Part shown: piece after piece, positions 37,637 to 46,637 of the stretch
How positions within the stretch are numbered: position 1 is the stretch's first letter
Layout of the letters: every line of letters starts with the position of its first letter
From: Flexithrix dorotheae DSM 6795
GTDB taxonomy: Bacteria; Bacteroidota; Bacteroidia; Cytophagales; Flammeovirgaceae
DNA length: 64,000 bases
Direction: 5' to 3'
Assembly: GCF_000379765.1 (NCBI RefSeq)
Contig: NZ_KB903430.1
Location: 654,945-718,944 of the forward strand
Notes under the pieces: model-generated
Told to the model about the DNA's origin: nothing
The model's database searches: none
What the model saw: the letters and a program-made list of their open reading frames with translations, nothing else
Position numbers and translations under genes: made by a program

Positions 37637-40354
37637 ATGAAGATGATAAGCATGCGAATTAAAACTTCAATATTAGAAAAACTGATGCTTTATGTAATCA
37701 TCATGCTAACATCGTATAACACTTTTGGAAAAGAACCCATTATCGTAAATGAAAAATTTGAAAATATCAGTCTTCTGGAGGTAATTGAAGTACTTAAAAG
37801 GGAATATCACCTGAAAATTGCCTTCGAAAAAAAATTAGTTAAAACCATTAATATTAATCAGGAAATCAATCAGCTTCCCCTGAAGGAAGCCTGGGAGAAG
37901 ATTTTAAAAGATACCGGCCTGACCTTTAAAATTATAGGAGAAGATCGGGTGGTCATCAGAAAAAAAAACGAAATGAAGCATTTAAATCACCATACTGAAA
38001 ACCCTACCTATACCCTCACAGGTGTAGTAAAGGACAGTGAGACGGGGGAAACCCTGCCTTTCACTTCAGTGAGCCTGAAGGGTACTTCCACTGGGGTGAT
38101 TGCCAATCAGGATGGTTATTTTACGCTGGCTGATTTGCCAAAAATGGCTGATTCCATAGAAATTAAGCACCTTGGTTATGAGCCCATTTCAGTGGACATA
38201 GAATCATTAGATGGTGAAGATTTAATTGTGATAGAGGTGAAGCCCAATCTTGCGGTTTTGGAGGAAGTTGAGGTAAATGAACAAAATAAAGCCATGCTGG
38301 ATGTGGCGGAAAACCCGGGACAATTTACACTGAACCCTACTCAAATCAGCAATTTACCTCAAATTGGTGAAAATGACCTGATGAGGGGCATACAAATGCT
38401 TCCAGGAATTAGCAGTACCGGTGAAAAAGCGTCCAGCATGAATATAAGAGGCGGTTCGCCAAATCAAAACCTGGTATTATTCGATGGTTTTACCATTTAT
38501 CACCTCGACCATTTTTACGGATTATTCAGTTCTTTCAATACTGATGCCGTAAAGGACATTCAGGTTTACAGAGGAGGATTTGATGCCAAATATGGCGGAA
38601 GAGTTTCCGGATTGGTAGATATCACTGGAAAAGCGGGAAATAGCAATAAGCCTGCAGCCAGCATAGGTTTGAATATGCTAAGTGCCAATCTGGCTGTAGA
38701 AACGCCTGTTGGGGATAAAGCTACTTTTTTTCTTTCTGGAAGAAGAGCTTATACCGATATAGTACAGACTGATTTATACAATAAACTATTCAACTATGCG
38801 AGACAAAATAACCCTCAGTTGAATGCAAATACCAGACAAAACGAAAACCGAATAGAATCTCCAAAATATTATTATTACGATATCAATACCAAAGTTTCCT
38901 TTAAGCCAACTTCCAAAGATTTAATCTCCTTGAGTTTTTACAATGGACAGGATGATTACGCCTCCACCACAAACTTTTCAGTAGAAAATCGGCTGGGAAG
39001 TTATCAGGAACAAACTTTGGAAAAATATCTGGTGGGAAACACAGGTTTAGGACTGAGATGGAACAGGGTTTATAATCAAAAATTATTTGGAACGCTCAAC
39101 CTGGCTTTGTCTAAATACTTTAGGGATTATTCCCTGGAAAGGTATTCCGAAACCAATATTCTGAGGCAAAGAGAAGAAAGATATTGGGCTATCCAAAGGG
39201 AAAATCAAATAGACGAAATTTCCGGGAGGTTCAACTTTGAATATACCGTAAATGATAAAAATTATCTTGAATTTGGCTTATTCACCACTTTTAATAAAAT
39301 AGATTATTCCGATAAAGCTACTGATAATTTAAATCTGGTAAATTTCTATGCAGAGGGTTCACAGATAGGTGGATTTATTCAAAACACCTTTTCCCCTTCT
39401 GATAAGGTTTCATTCACTTTAGGCTTGAGGGAAACTTATTATACACTAACAAATGAATTTTATCCTGAGCCCAGGTTTTCACTAAGTTATCAGCCTGATG
39501 AGAACTGGAGGTTTAAGGGAGCCATTGGCAGATATTACCAATATATAAACCAAATTGAGCATAGTGCTACTTCCATTATCAATCAGGATTATTGGGTTCT
39601 GGCCAATGATAAAAACATTCAGGTACTTTCATCCGATCACTTTATTGTGGGCGGCAGCTATGAAAAAGAAAATTTCCTGATTGATGTGGAATTTTATTAC
39701 AAAAACCTGGATGGATTAATCACAACAGTATTAGATAATGTAACAAGAGGAAATGACCTTAAACCAAGCTGGAGAGTAAAGGATGTCTTATTCAATGGCG
39801 AAGGATATGTAAATGGAGTTGATGTCTTGATTTACAAAAAAGGGAAGATTTATAGCCCATCAGTTGGTTATACTTTATCGCAAGTAAAACACCAATATAA
39901 TAATTTAAATGGCGGACAATATTTCTTTGCCAATAATGATCAGCGTCATCAATTTAAATTTTACAATCAATTCAAACTGGGGAAATGGGATTTATCTGCA
40001 AACTGGGTATTTCATACAGGCCAGCCTTATTCCATCCCATCGGATACGGTGACTCAGGCAAATGGAAATGTGAAATTTACCTACGATTCCAGAAACAATG
40101 GCAGACTCCCCGGTTATCATAGATTGGATTTATCGGCCAGCTATAATTTTAAATTGGGGAAGAGCCTGGGGAAAATTGGAGTATCTGTTTTCAATGCCTA
40201 CGACCAGGATAATATTGGAAGTCGTGAGTATGTTCTGGATCGTTATGGGGTATTTCAGGAAGGACAACAAAATGTAAATATTCAAAATGTAACTACTTAT
40301 GATGAATTACTTTTAGGAAGAACGACAAGTTTATTTTTAAATTTTCAATTTTAA
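37637..40354 (+). CDS. TonB-dependent outer-membrane receptor with STN domain
   Basis: Started at the ATG at 37637 (an alternative lies at 37652), giving about 905 residues. Signal peptide near the N-terminus, then the STN domain (ENISLLEVIEVLKREYHLKIAFEK), a carboxypeptidase-like domain (LTGVVKDSETGETLPFTSVSLKGT), plug (GENDLMRGIQMLPGI, then DAVKDIQVYRGGFDAKYGGRVSGLVDI) and the 22-strand barrel ending in TTSLFLNFQF. STN plus FecI/FecR points to ligand-induced autoregulation. A SusD-like partner is absent and a lipoprotein follows instead, so glycan import via SusCD is unlikely; the ligand is unknown. Confidence 0.92.
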   Translation: MKMISMRIKTSILEKLMLYVIIMLTSYNTFGKEPIIVNEKFENISLLEVIEVLKREYHLKIAFEKKLVKTININQEINQLPLKEAWEKILKDTGLTFKIIGEDRVVIRKKNEMKHLNHHTENPTYTLTGVVKDSETGETLPFTSVSLKGTSTGVIANQDGYFTLADLPKMADSIEIKHLGYEPISVDIESLDGEDLIVIEVKPNLAVLEEVEVNEQNKAMLDVAENPGQFTLNPTQISNLPQIGENDLMRGIQMLPGISSTGEKASSMNIRGGSPNQNLVLFDGFTIYHLDHFYGLFSSFNTDAVKDIQVYRGGFDAKYGGRVSGLVDITGKAGNSNKPAASIGLNMLSANLAVETPVGDKATFFLSGRRAYTDIVQTDLYNKLFNYARQNNPQLNANTRQNENRIESPKYYYYDINTKVSFKPTSKDLISLSFYNGQDDYASTTNFSVENRLGSYQEQTLEKYLVGNTGLGLRWNRVYNQKLFGTLNLALSKYFRDYSLERYSETNILRQREERYWAIQRENQIDEISGRFNFEYTVNDKNYLEFGLFTTFNKIDYSDKATDNLNLVNFYAEGSQIGGFIQNTFSPSDKVSFTLGLRETYYTLTNEFYPEPRFSLSYQPDENWRFKGAIGRYYQYINQIEHSATSIINQDYWVLANDKNIQVLSSDHFIVGGSYEKENFLIDVEFYYKNLDGLITTVLDNVTRGNDLKPSWRVKDVLFNGEGYVNGVDVLIYKKGKIYSPSVGYTLSQVKHQYNNLNGGQYFFANNDQRHQFKFYNQFKLGKWDLSANWVFHTGQPYSIPSDTVTQANGNVKFTYDSRNNGRLPGYHRLDLSASYNFKLGKSLGKIGVSVFNAYDQDNIGSREYVLDRYGVFQEGQQNVNIQNVTTYDELLLGRTTSLFLNFQF

Positions 40355-40531
40355 AATATAATATTCAACAAGGTATGTATTAAAGAACAAATCCTCATAG
40401 CACTCTAAAAATCAATTAGTTAATAAAATAATTTCAAATATTATTCTTATCCGGTTCCAAAATTTAAGGAAAGGGTAAGCCTGGAAATCTATTTCCAATT
40501 CACAAAAATTTAATCCAAAAATCAAATCAAA

Positions 40532-41401
40532 ATGAAAAACTCGAAAATCATGAAAAACCAGTTAGTGAATATTAAATCAATTTTTGCGGTAATCATTTTT
40601 AGCATTGCATTAATTGGTTGTCAGAATGAGGGAGATAATTTATCATCGGATGAAGTATTGGATGCTACAGCCTTCTCCGAAAATGCTTTCAATGATCTTG
40701 AATACGATATTGAGGATGCCACAGCCGATATAGAATTCAGTAACGGAAGAAGAGGAATTGGATTTAAGGATTGCGCCACCAGAACCATTGATGAGCCTGA
40801 AGAAGGAGGTTATCCCAAAACCATTACTATTGACTTTGGAGATAGTTGCACAAACCCGGCAGGACATTCAAAATCAGGGAAAATTATCATCACCTTAACA
40901 GGAGCAAGAGATGAAGTCGGCTCTCAAAGAATTGTGGAATTTGAAGACTTTTATGTGAATGACAACAAGGTAGAAGGCAAAAGAACCATTACCTTCCTGG
41001 GGGACTACACTTATTCAATTGTAATGGAAGGGGGCAAAATCACTACCCCAGAGGGAGAAATAATCACCAGGGAAGCCAATAAAGAAAGAAAAATGATTGA
41101 AGGAATGGATACCGAAATCAGAAGTGATGATGTTTTCCAAATAACCGGAACAGCCAGTGGTTCTGCTGAAGGCACCAGCTATTCTAAAGAAATCACCACT
41201 CCATTAATTACTTCTTTGAACTGTCCATGGATAAAATCAGGTGTGATCGAAACCACAATTGGAGAATCCACCGCAACCCTTGATTTCGGTGACGGCACTT
41301 GTGATAACCTTGCAGTAAGAACTGTAGATGGAGAATCTGAAGAAATTGAAATGGATTTTAGAATCAGAAGAAGGGTGTGGAAAAGATTAAAAAATAGATA
41401 A
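40532..41401 (+). CDS. Cell-surface lipoprotein of unknown function
   Basis: A 289-residue lipoprotein (signal ending IALIGC, lipobox Cys about residue 30). It lacks recognised domains. Two cysteine-bracketed modules look internally repeated: one around KDCATRTIDEPEEGG with TITIDFGDSC, and the other near SLNCPWIKSGVIETTI with TATLDFGDGTC; both end in FGD and Cys. Such FGD-Cys strands suggest two disulfide-stabilised beta modules. The start at 40532 is followed by a second ATG six codons later. Its place as the last gene of the sigma/FecR/TonB cassette suggests a role in binding the same ligand. Confidence 0.75.
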   Translation: MKNSKIMKNQLVNIKSIFAVIIFSIALIGCQNEGDNLSSDEVLDATAFSENAFNDLEYDIEDATADIEFSNGRRGIGFKDCATRTIDEPEEGGYPKTITIDFGDSCTNPAGHSKSGKIIITLTGARDEVGSQRIVEFEDFYVNDNKVEGKRTITFLGDYTYSIVMEGGKITTPEGEIITREANKERKMIEGMDTEIRSDDVFQITGTASGSAEGTSYSKEITTPLITSLNCPWIKSGVIETTIGESTATLDFGDGTCDNLAVRTVDGESEEIEMDFRIRRRVWKRLKNR

Positions 41402-41573
41402 AATTGATAAAACACAGTTGAAGTTTTGAAGTGGGAATCCTTTCTGTATTTTACGGAAAGGATTTTTTTTTATTCTTGTCACGAACACACCTCCCCACAT
41501 GTACAAAACTTAATAGCAGGTCTTGGACACACGCGCAATGTCGTACTTTTCAATATAATTTATCTAAGAAGTT

Positions 41574-42047
41574 TTATTTACACCAAAGTCTTTCATTTGC
41601 TGCAATTTCTAAAATCGGTAAGCTTATGACATTATTTGCATCTTTAAGGCAGTTTCCATGATCCATTTGATGAGTGTCCTTTTCACATTGCATTTTACCT
41701 GTTTTAAAATATAAACGGATTTTATTTTTATTAGTAAATTTTAATTTTTCCTGATCTGTATAATCAAAAAATCTTTTTTTATAATCGAATGCATAGAATA
41801 CATCAACATTAACTTTTCTAAAAGACTGATCAATTAATACAACTTGCATGGGGTCAAAATAAATTGTGTCTTTCACTTGATTAAATTCATAATCCACCAT
41901 TAAGTTATTATGATATCTGTTAATCTTAATCGCTAAATCAAATTTCTCTGTTTTATATAAAAATTTATCAGAACCATCTATGGTGTAAAAATAGGGTTTA
42001 CACCCAAAACAAAATAAAAGTAGAATTAATAGTTCTTTGTTATACAT
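41574..42047 (-). CDS. Small lipoprotein of unknown function
   Basis: Started at the ATG at 42045-42047 rather than an upstream TTG-containing extension; 157 residues. Signal sequence MYNKELLILLLFCFGC with lipobox Cys16, then a mainly beta part rich in aromatic and charged residues (IDGSDKFLYKTEKFDLAIKI) and a C-terminal Cys-His-His patch (KMQCEKDTHQMDHGNC). No homologous family was recognised. The gene is lower in GC than its neighbours, orphan, and flanked by repeats, as expected for a recently acquired or variable segment. Confidence 0.55.
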   Translation of the reverse strand: MYNKELLILLLFCFGCKPYFYTIDGSDKFLYKTEKFDLAIKINRYHNNLMVDYEFNQVKDTIYFDPMQVVLIDQSFRKVNVDVFYAFDYKKRFFDYTDQEKLKFTNKNKIRLYFKTGKMQCEKDTHQMDHGNCLKDANNVISLPILEIAANERLWCK

Positions 42048-42058
42048 TTTGATCAGTA

Positions 42059-42094
42059 ACAAGTCTCTGCTGGTTCACGCATTCGCCAACTTGT
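42059..42094. repeat. Repeat copy 1: hairpin containing CTGGTTCACGCAT
   Basis: The 14-base unit GCTGGTTCACGCAT (42069-42082) lies inside a hairpin whose outer arms are ACAAGT (42059-42064) and ACTTGT (42089-42094). The same unit recurs 287 bases to the right. It sits just upstream of the lipoprotein gene on the minus strand. Confidence 0.7.
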
Positions 42095-42114
42095 GGAAAG
42101 TTATTAATTTTTAG

Positions 42115-42300
42115 TTACGAATTACCTTGATTACTCTCCCTATACAATGAAAAAAAAAGGACTATTCCACAACAAAATAAAATTATATAGCTAACCCAAT
42201 CATAAATATTTAGAATTAAATAAAAATTTAATATTCTAAATATGGAATAAATAATAAAGCTAACTCCTAAAAATTTATAAAATAACTTTCTATTTTTCAT
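42115..42300 (-). CDS. Small two-helix membrane protein, function unknown
   Basis: A 61-residue protein with start ATG at 42298-42300. Two hydrophobic helices (about 10-30 and 33-52) with basic N-terminus (MKNRKLFYKFLG) and a short polar tail. It is enclosed by two copies of a 14-base repeat (42069 and 42356). Small membrane proteins of this type cannot be assigned a role from sequence; a chance frame is possible given the AT-richness, though codon quality and the position between repeats favour a real gene. Confidence 0.45.
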   Translation of the reverse strand: MKNRKLFYKFLGVSFIIYSIFRILNFYLILNIYDWVSYIILFCCGIVLFFSLYRESNQGNS

Positions 42301-42355
42301 TTTGCTTAGCTAGGGTTCATTCAAAATATTTTGGATCTAAATTATTTCTCCCTCC

Positions 42356-42386
42356 GCTGGTTCACGCATGACCCGTGGACTCCAAT
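42356..42386. repeat. Repeat copy 2: GCTGGTTCACGCAT
   Basis: The same 14 bases (42356-42369) as copy 1, followed by ACCCGTGG (42371-42378), which pairs imperfectly with the CCGCTGGT arm. Both copies share GGT...ACC or GG...CC arms around TTCACGCAT, so they can form short hairpins. Confidence 0.7.
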
Positions 42387-42415
42387 AATAATTATCCAGA
42401 ATTAAGAAACAAAAA

Positions 42416-42467
42416 ACCCCACTCGTTCGGAAACGAGGAGGACCGAGAAAAGCGTTTGTAACGCTTT
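42416..42467. other. Two adjacent perfect hairpins of unknown role
   Basis: CTCGTT/AACGAG (42422-42427 and 42432-42437, loop CGGA) and AAAGCGTT/AACGCTTT (42449-42456 and 42460-42467, loop TGT). They lie about 30 bases to the right of repeat copy 2. No T-run follows either, so a terminator role is not obvious, but a leftward T-run-free intrinsic structure or a REP-like element is possible. Confidence 0.5.
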
Positions 42468-42568
42468 GAATTGCAATTATTTAAATCAAATACTGGCACA
42501 CACATGCCCTGTATGCCTCTCAACCAACCTCTTTCAAAATCCATAAATCCAGGCTATCCTAATCCCAA

Positions 42569-43768
42569 CTATTTCATCACCACTCGAAAATTAAATGCAG
42601 CTCTCACCAAAAGTGCCAATACAATCGGGATGATGGCGAAATGCAATGCCTGTGGAAGGAAATTCCATCCAGCCAATACGATGATATTCAATACAATGGT
42701 GAAAACCAGATAGCCTTTTACCCAGCTACTAGGCTGTTTTTTCAACAGGGCAAATGCGAGAAATACATGGGTAGGCAGTCCCCAAAGGATATTGAAATTA
42801 TTGACGGTGGCTTTATGATCAGTTAAAAACCAAAGGAATACGATGAGCATGCCCACCAACCCGATACTAAAAAACAGGATAAAATCAACTGCCTTAAATC
42901 GTTTGTTTTTTACAATTCCCAAAACCGTAAAAAGTGTTACCAGTACAAAAACCGTCCAAAAAATCAGACTAGGGGTAATGGTGGGTGTATATGGAGGCCA
43001 GGGTTTGTGTACATTCACAATATTGGTTTCCGCTACCAGTGGTAATACTTTTCCCTCACTTTTTATAGTCGCTTCGTCAAAACCTTTTTTTACAAATTGT
43101 GGCAGGAACATATATTGCCATCGAGAAGCAATCTTATCGCAGGGCAGACCAAGTGCCAGGTCAATGCCCAAATCTCCCCATGGATGCGTTTCCAAATCTG
43201 GCTGAATCAATTGCCTGAACGACAATTGCTCATCTGGAGGAGAAGTATTAAAATCCACATCATCACCCAGAGCAGTTTTTACCACTGCTGGGAGTTTGGT
43301 GGCACAATTGTCATAAAAAAAATCATACAGGTAATACCTGTTTTCAGGCTTATAATTTTCTTCCAAAAAATTAAAAATTACCTGTCTTTGAGCGGAATCC
43401 AAATTTAAAACCTGCTCGGTCAGGTCCCTGTTATAGTATTTATAGCGATACTCAAATCTTTCATATTCTGCCTTTGCCAATCTGTACCGGAGTTGTCCTC
43501 TGGCGAATTTGAGGTAGAAGAAAGGCTCGTCAAAGTCAAACACACCATAATCATACACCCAGTCAATTCTATTAAGTGGATCATTTACCCTGATGCCACT
43601 GTGTCCGAACTGTGTAAAAAGTTCGTCTTGCGGACCTCCCTGGCCAATGGTAAAAACACTTATTTTAGCTCTTGGACTAAGCTTTACCTGGGCATTTACC
43701 AGGGAAATGGAGCATAGGAAAATAACCAGAAAAAGATGGAATCGGACAATTGATGGGTTTAACTTCAT
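42569..43768 (-). CDS. lnb: DUF4105 protein, Lnb-type lipoprotein N-acyltransferase
   Basis: Started at the ATG at 43766-43768 (399 residues), which places the signal sequence at the N-terminus (ending SLVNAQ). The periplasmic DUF4105/Lnb_N domain (about 25-270) shows FTIGQGGPQDELFTQFGHSGIRV, WVYDYGVFDFDEPFFYLKFARGQLRYRL and FFYDNCATKLP, with a conserved His and Cys expected in catalysis. Four to five membrane helices follow. DUF4105 proteins were shown in Bacteroides to catalyse N-acylation of lipoproteins where Lnt is absent. Naming by family only; activity here is inference. Confidence 0.8.
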   Translation of the reverse strand: MKLNPSIVRFHLFLVIFLCSISLVNAQVKLSPRAKISVFTIGQGGPQDELFTQFGHSGIRVNDPLNRIDWVYDYGVFDFDEPFFYLKFARGQLRYRLAKAEYERFEYRYKYYNRDLTEQVLNLDSAQRQVIFNFLEENYKPENRYYLYDFFYDNCATKLPAVVKTALGDDVDFNTSPPDEQLSFRQLIQPDLETHPWGDLGIDLALGLPCDKIASRWQYMFLPQFVKKGFDEATIKSEGKVLPLVAETNIVNVHKPWPPYTPTITPSLIFWTVFVLVTLFTVLGIVKNKRFKAVDFILFFSIGLVGMLIVFLWFLTDHKATVNNFNILWGLPTHVFLAFALLKKQPSSWVKGYLVFTIVLNIIVLAGWNFLPQALHFAIIPIVLALLVRAAFNFRVVMK

Positions 43769-44022
43769 TACTTTTAACAAATAAAGCCGGTATAGTTTGG
43801 ATTGTCCGCAAATTAAAGCATTCACAGTATTTCAACAAAAACTTTGGACAGTTAAGGATAAATAATTCTCTTTCCTATCTAATTCATGATTTAAAATCCT
43901 TTCGCCAAAATTTTCAGAAGAAGCCCGCAAAAATCTCCAGGCTTAAACCAAATAAAATTTCTGAGTGTCCTAAATTTACCACCCAAAACAATTACGAATT
44001 TTTACAACCAGGTAATTTCCCC

Positions 44023-46212
44023 ATGCAAAAACAGACCTTATTTTTCATTCTCCTATTAAGCTATTCCTTCCATGGATTTACACAGGAAACCAGTTTTGTT
44101 TTTTATGATTCTATTGAGGTAAGTATTGGAGGAGAATCCTTAAAAAATGCATGGGCTGGCGGATTAAATGCATCACAATTTAGCAAGGTTGACTTAAACG
44201 GGGATGGCAGTGAAGATTTGGTCGTTTTTGATCGTACCACCCAAAAACTGAGTACTTTTTTAAGCCAAAATAATGAATTCAGTTATGCCCCGGAATATGA
44301 AGACCTCTTTCCAAAATTTCAGTTTTGGATGCTTCTGGTGGATTATAATTGCGATGGGAAAAAGGATTTGTTTTTTGGGACAAACAGCGGCATTACAGCT
44401 TATACCAATATTGCAGAAGAAGGAGAAAATGTAGCTTGGGAATTGGCCAAAGACCCTATAAAAAGCACCGGTTTTTCAGGTGGAAGCTTAACCCTGAAAG
44501 TGGATATTACCGATATTCCCGCTATTGTAGATATAGATAATGACGGTGACCTGGATATCCTGAATTTTATTCCTACAGTTGGAGGAAGAGTGGAATATCA
44601 CAAAAACCTTAGTATGGAAAACTTTGGTAATTGCGACAACCTGGAGTTTCAGAAAATTACCAATCGCTGGGGAGATTTTGAAGAATGTGGCACATGTGAC
44701 TCCTATATTTTTGGAAATGAAACCAGTTGCAGAGTGGCCAAAACAAATCATGCAGGTTCAGCTCTTTTAGCTTTGGATATGGATGATGATGGCGATAAGG
44801 ACTTAATTCTTGGGGAGGTAAGCTGTAATCATTTGGTTTATTTTGAAAACAAAGGGGATGAAAATGAGGCGGTATTTGATTCAGCAATTTTAGACATTCC
44901 CATTACCAAACCTGTCAATTTTCATGTATTTCCAGCTTCTTTTTATGAAGACGTAGATTTTGATGGAAAAAATGATCTTTTAGTAAGCCCTAACCTTTTT
45001 TCGAATGATGCCGGGTTTATGACCAATTTTTCCCAATCCAATTGGTATTATAAAAATATTGGGACCAATGCCATTCCTGAATTCAATTTTGAAAAGAAAG
45101 ATTTCCTGCAAAATGAAATGATTGATCTGGGTGAAGGGGCCTCTCCCGCAATGGCTGATGCTGATGGTGACGGAGATTTGGATTTATTTGTAGCTAATAA
45201 AGGAGATCAGCAATCGGATAGCAGTTTTTATGCTACCATTAAATTATTCGAGAATACTGGCTCAGATTTACAACCAGCCTTTGAATTGAATAATGTTGAT
45301 TATCTGGGTTTATCTCAACTCAATTTTATTGAAATAAAACCGCAATTTGCAGACCTGAATAATGATGGCAAAACCGATTTTGTTTTCACTGCCTTGGTTA
45401 AAAATACCAGCGATCTGGCTATTCGGTACATGCTCAATGAAGCAGCTAACCCGGCTGATCCACCTATTTTTCAATTGGAAAATATTCAGCTCATTGATGT
45501 AGATATTGAAAGGCTGGATGAAGCCCATTTTGCTGACCTTGATAACGATAATGACATGGATTTACTTTTAGGTAAAAATAGAGGAGGAGAATTAATTCAA
45601 TATGAAAACACGGGTGATTTAAACTTCACAAAAGTACGTTCAGCTGCAGGAGGAATCGGTTTTGACAATACAAAAAGAGAACTCAGCCTTGATGTGGCCG
45701 ATATGGATGGAGATGATTTGCCCGATCTGATCACCGGAGACCGTTCCGGAGAATTTAAAGTTTATACGAACTTTATTGAGGACCTGGATGGCACTTTTAC
45801 CGCAATTGAGAACCTGTTTTTTAACAACACTTTAGGAAAAAATATACAGCATCATTTTGGATCAGGAATTTTCCCTATCGCCTACGAGAAAAATCTGATT
45901 ATCGGATCTGAAGCAGGAGGATTAACTTTCCTCAAAAATAAAAGTATCGTCAGTGGAATTGACGACCCTAAAGTTGCATTTAAGGTACAGGTATTTCCCA
46001 ACCCCGCCAAAAATAGTTTTAAAATTTCCTCAGCGGAAACCCTGAGTTTTCAGATTTTTGATTTGCTAGGCAGAACCATTTCTAAACCTCAGGTTATTTC
46101 TCCCGACAGTGAAGTAAATATACAAACTGAATACTGGGTGGCGGGTTTGTACCTGATTAAATTTCAGAAAGGGAATTATAGTTTTTCAGAAAAGATTATC
46201 ATAAAAAAGTAA
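44023..46212 (+). CDS. FG-GAP/VCBS-repeat protein with T9SS C-terminal sorting domain
   Basis: Started at the ATG at 44023 (729 residues), where a signal peptide begins (MQKQTLFFILLLSYSFHGF); the open frame extends upstream to 43750 with no signal-like start. The body is a series of about nine Asp-rich repeats of the FG-GAP/VCBS type, each with DxDxDGxxD-like calcium motifs such as DLNGDGSED, DIDNDGDLD and DADGDGDLD. The last 75 residues are a type A sorting domain (VFPNPAKNSFKISSAETLSF, then LYLIKFQKGNYSFSEKIIIK), so it is secreted by T9SS and kept on the surface. Function unknown, possibly adhesion or ligand binding. Confidence 0.87.
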   Translation: MQKQTLFFILLLSYSFHGFTQETSFVFYDSIEVSIGGESLKNAWAGGLNASQFSKVDLNGDGSEDLVVFDRTTQKLSTFLSQNNEFSYAPEYEDLFPKFQFWMLLVDYNCDGKKDLFFGTNSGITAYTNIAEEGENVAWELAKDPIKSTGFSGGSLTLKVDITDIPAIVDIDNDGDLDILNFIPTVGGRVEYHKNLSMENFGNCDNLEFQKITNRWGDFEECGTCDSYIFGNETSCRVAKTNHAGSALLALDMDDDGDKDLILGEVSCNHLVYFENKGDENEAVFDSAILDIPITKPVNFHVFPASFYEDVDFDGKNDLLVSPNLFSNDAGFMTNFSQSNWYYKNIGTNAIPEFNFEKKDFLQNEMIDLGEGASPAMADADGDGDLDLFVANKGDQQSDSSFYATIKLFENTGSDLQPAFELNNVDYLGLSQLNFIEIKPQFADLNNDGKTDFVFTALVKNTSDLAIRYMLNEAANPADPPIFQLENIQLIDVDIERLDEAHFADLDNDNDMDLLLGKNRGGELIQYENTGDLNFTKVRSAAGGIGFDNTKRELSLDVADMDGDDLPDLITGDRSGEFKVYTNFIEDLDGTFTAIENLFFNNTLGKNIQHHFGSGIFPIAYEKNLIIGSEAGGLTFLKNKSIVSGIDDPKVAFKVQVFPNPAKNSFKISSAETLSFQIFDLLGRTISKPQVISPDSEVNIQTEYWVAGLYLIKFQKGNYSFSEKIIIKK

Positions 46213-46241
46213 AGCCATTGACTTTTTTTAAATCCCATCCT

Positions 46242-46637
46242 ATGCATTCAATTATTTTTATCTCTATCTTACCAGTCAATGATTTTGCTTTTAGCAATAC
46301 CTTATTAAAATCTATTCGGGAAAATTTCCCTAAATTATCCGTATTTGACTTTGATAATCATTCAGATAGTCTGGTTGTAAATTATGCCATCGAATTCATT
46401 GAAAAGGCAGAATCACCCATAATTGTCATTGATTGCATGGCTGATGAGCAGGCAAACTTTCGTGCTTTTTTTAATGCCTTAGTCAAAAAGAAAAAGGAGG
46501 TGGAAATTTTGGTGAAAGGCAGCAATTCCCTCCTGGATAAATTCATCAAACCTTTCCCTAAAAAAACACTTGGATTTAAAGCAAATGAAGATGTGATCAA
46601 ACACCTGACTAAAATTTCAACGGATCAAAATATTTAA
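46242..46637 (+). CDS. Conserved-looking protein of unknown function
   Basis: A 131-residue soluble protein started at the ATG at 46242; a TTG 24 bases earlier is unlikely. Alternating strand/helix pattern (IIFISILPVND, SPIIVIDCMAD, VEILVKGSN) resembles a small Rossmann-like or flavodoxin-like fold. It begins 29 bases after the FG-GAP gene and its 3' end overlaps the convergent Lon-N-type gene by 29 bases. No family recognised. Confidence 0.6.
   Translation: MHSIIFISILPVNDFAFSNTLLKSIRENFPKLSVFDFDNHSDSLVVNYAIEFIEKAESPIIVIDCMADEQANFRAFFNALVKKKKEVEILVKGSNSLLDKFIKPFPKKTLGFKANEDVIKHLTKISTDQNI

Noticed and set aside
41426-41661. Two overlapping rightward frames near the lipoprotein
   Set aside because: Both are low in quality and overlap the 3' end of the leftward lipoprotein gene.
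42059-42369. Interpretation of the repeats as integron attC sites
   Set aside because: No GTTRRRY/RYYYAAC pair could be placed convincingly and no integrase gene is in the window; kept only as a repeat.
44023-46212. The upstream extension of the FG-GAP protein to 43750
   Set aside because: The extension overlaps the divergent Lnb-type gene and would bury the signal peptide inside the protein.
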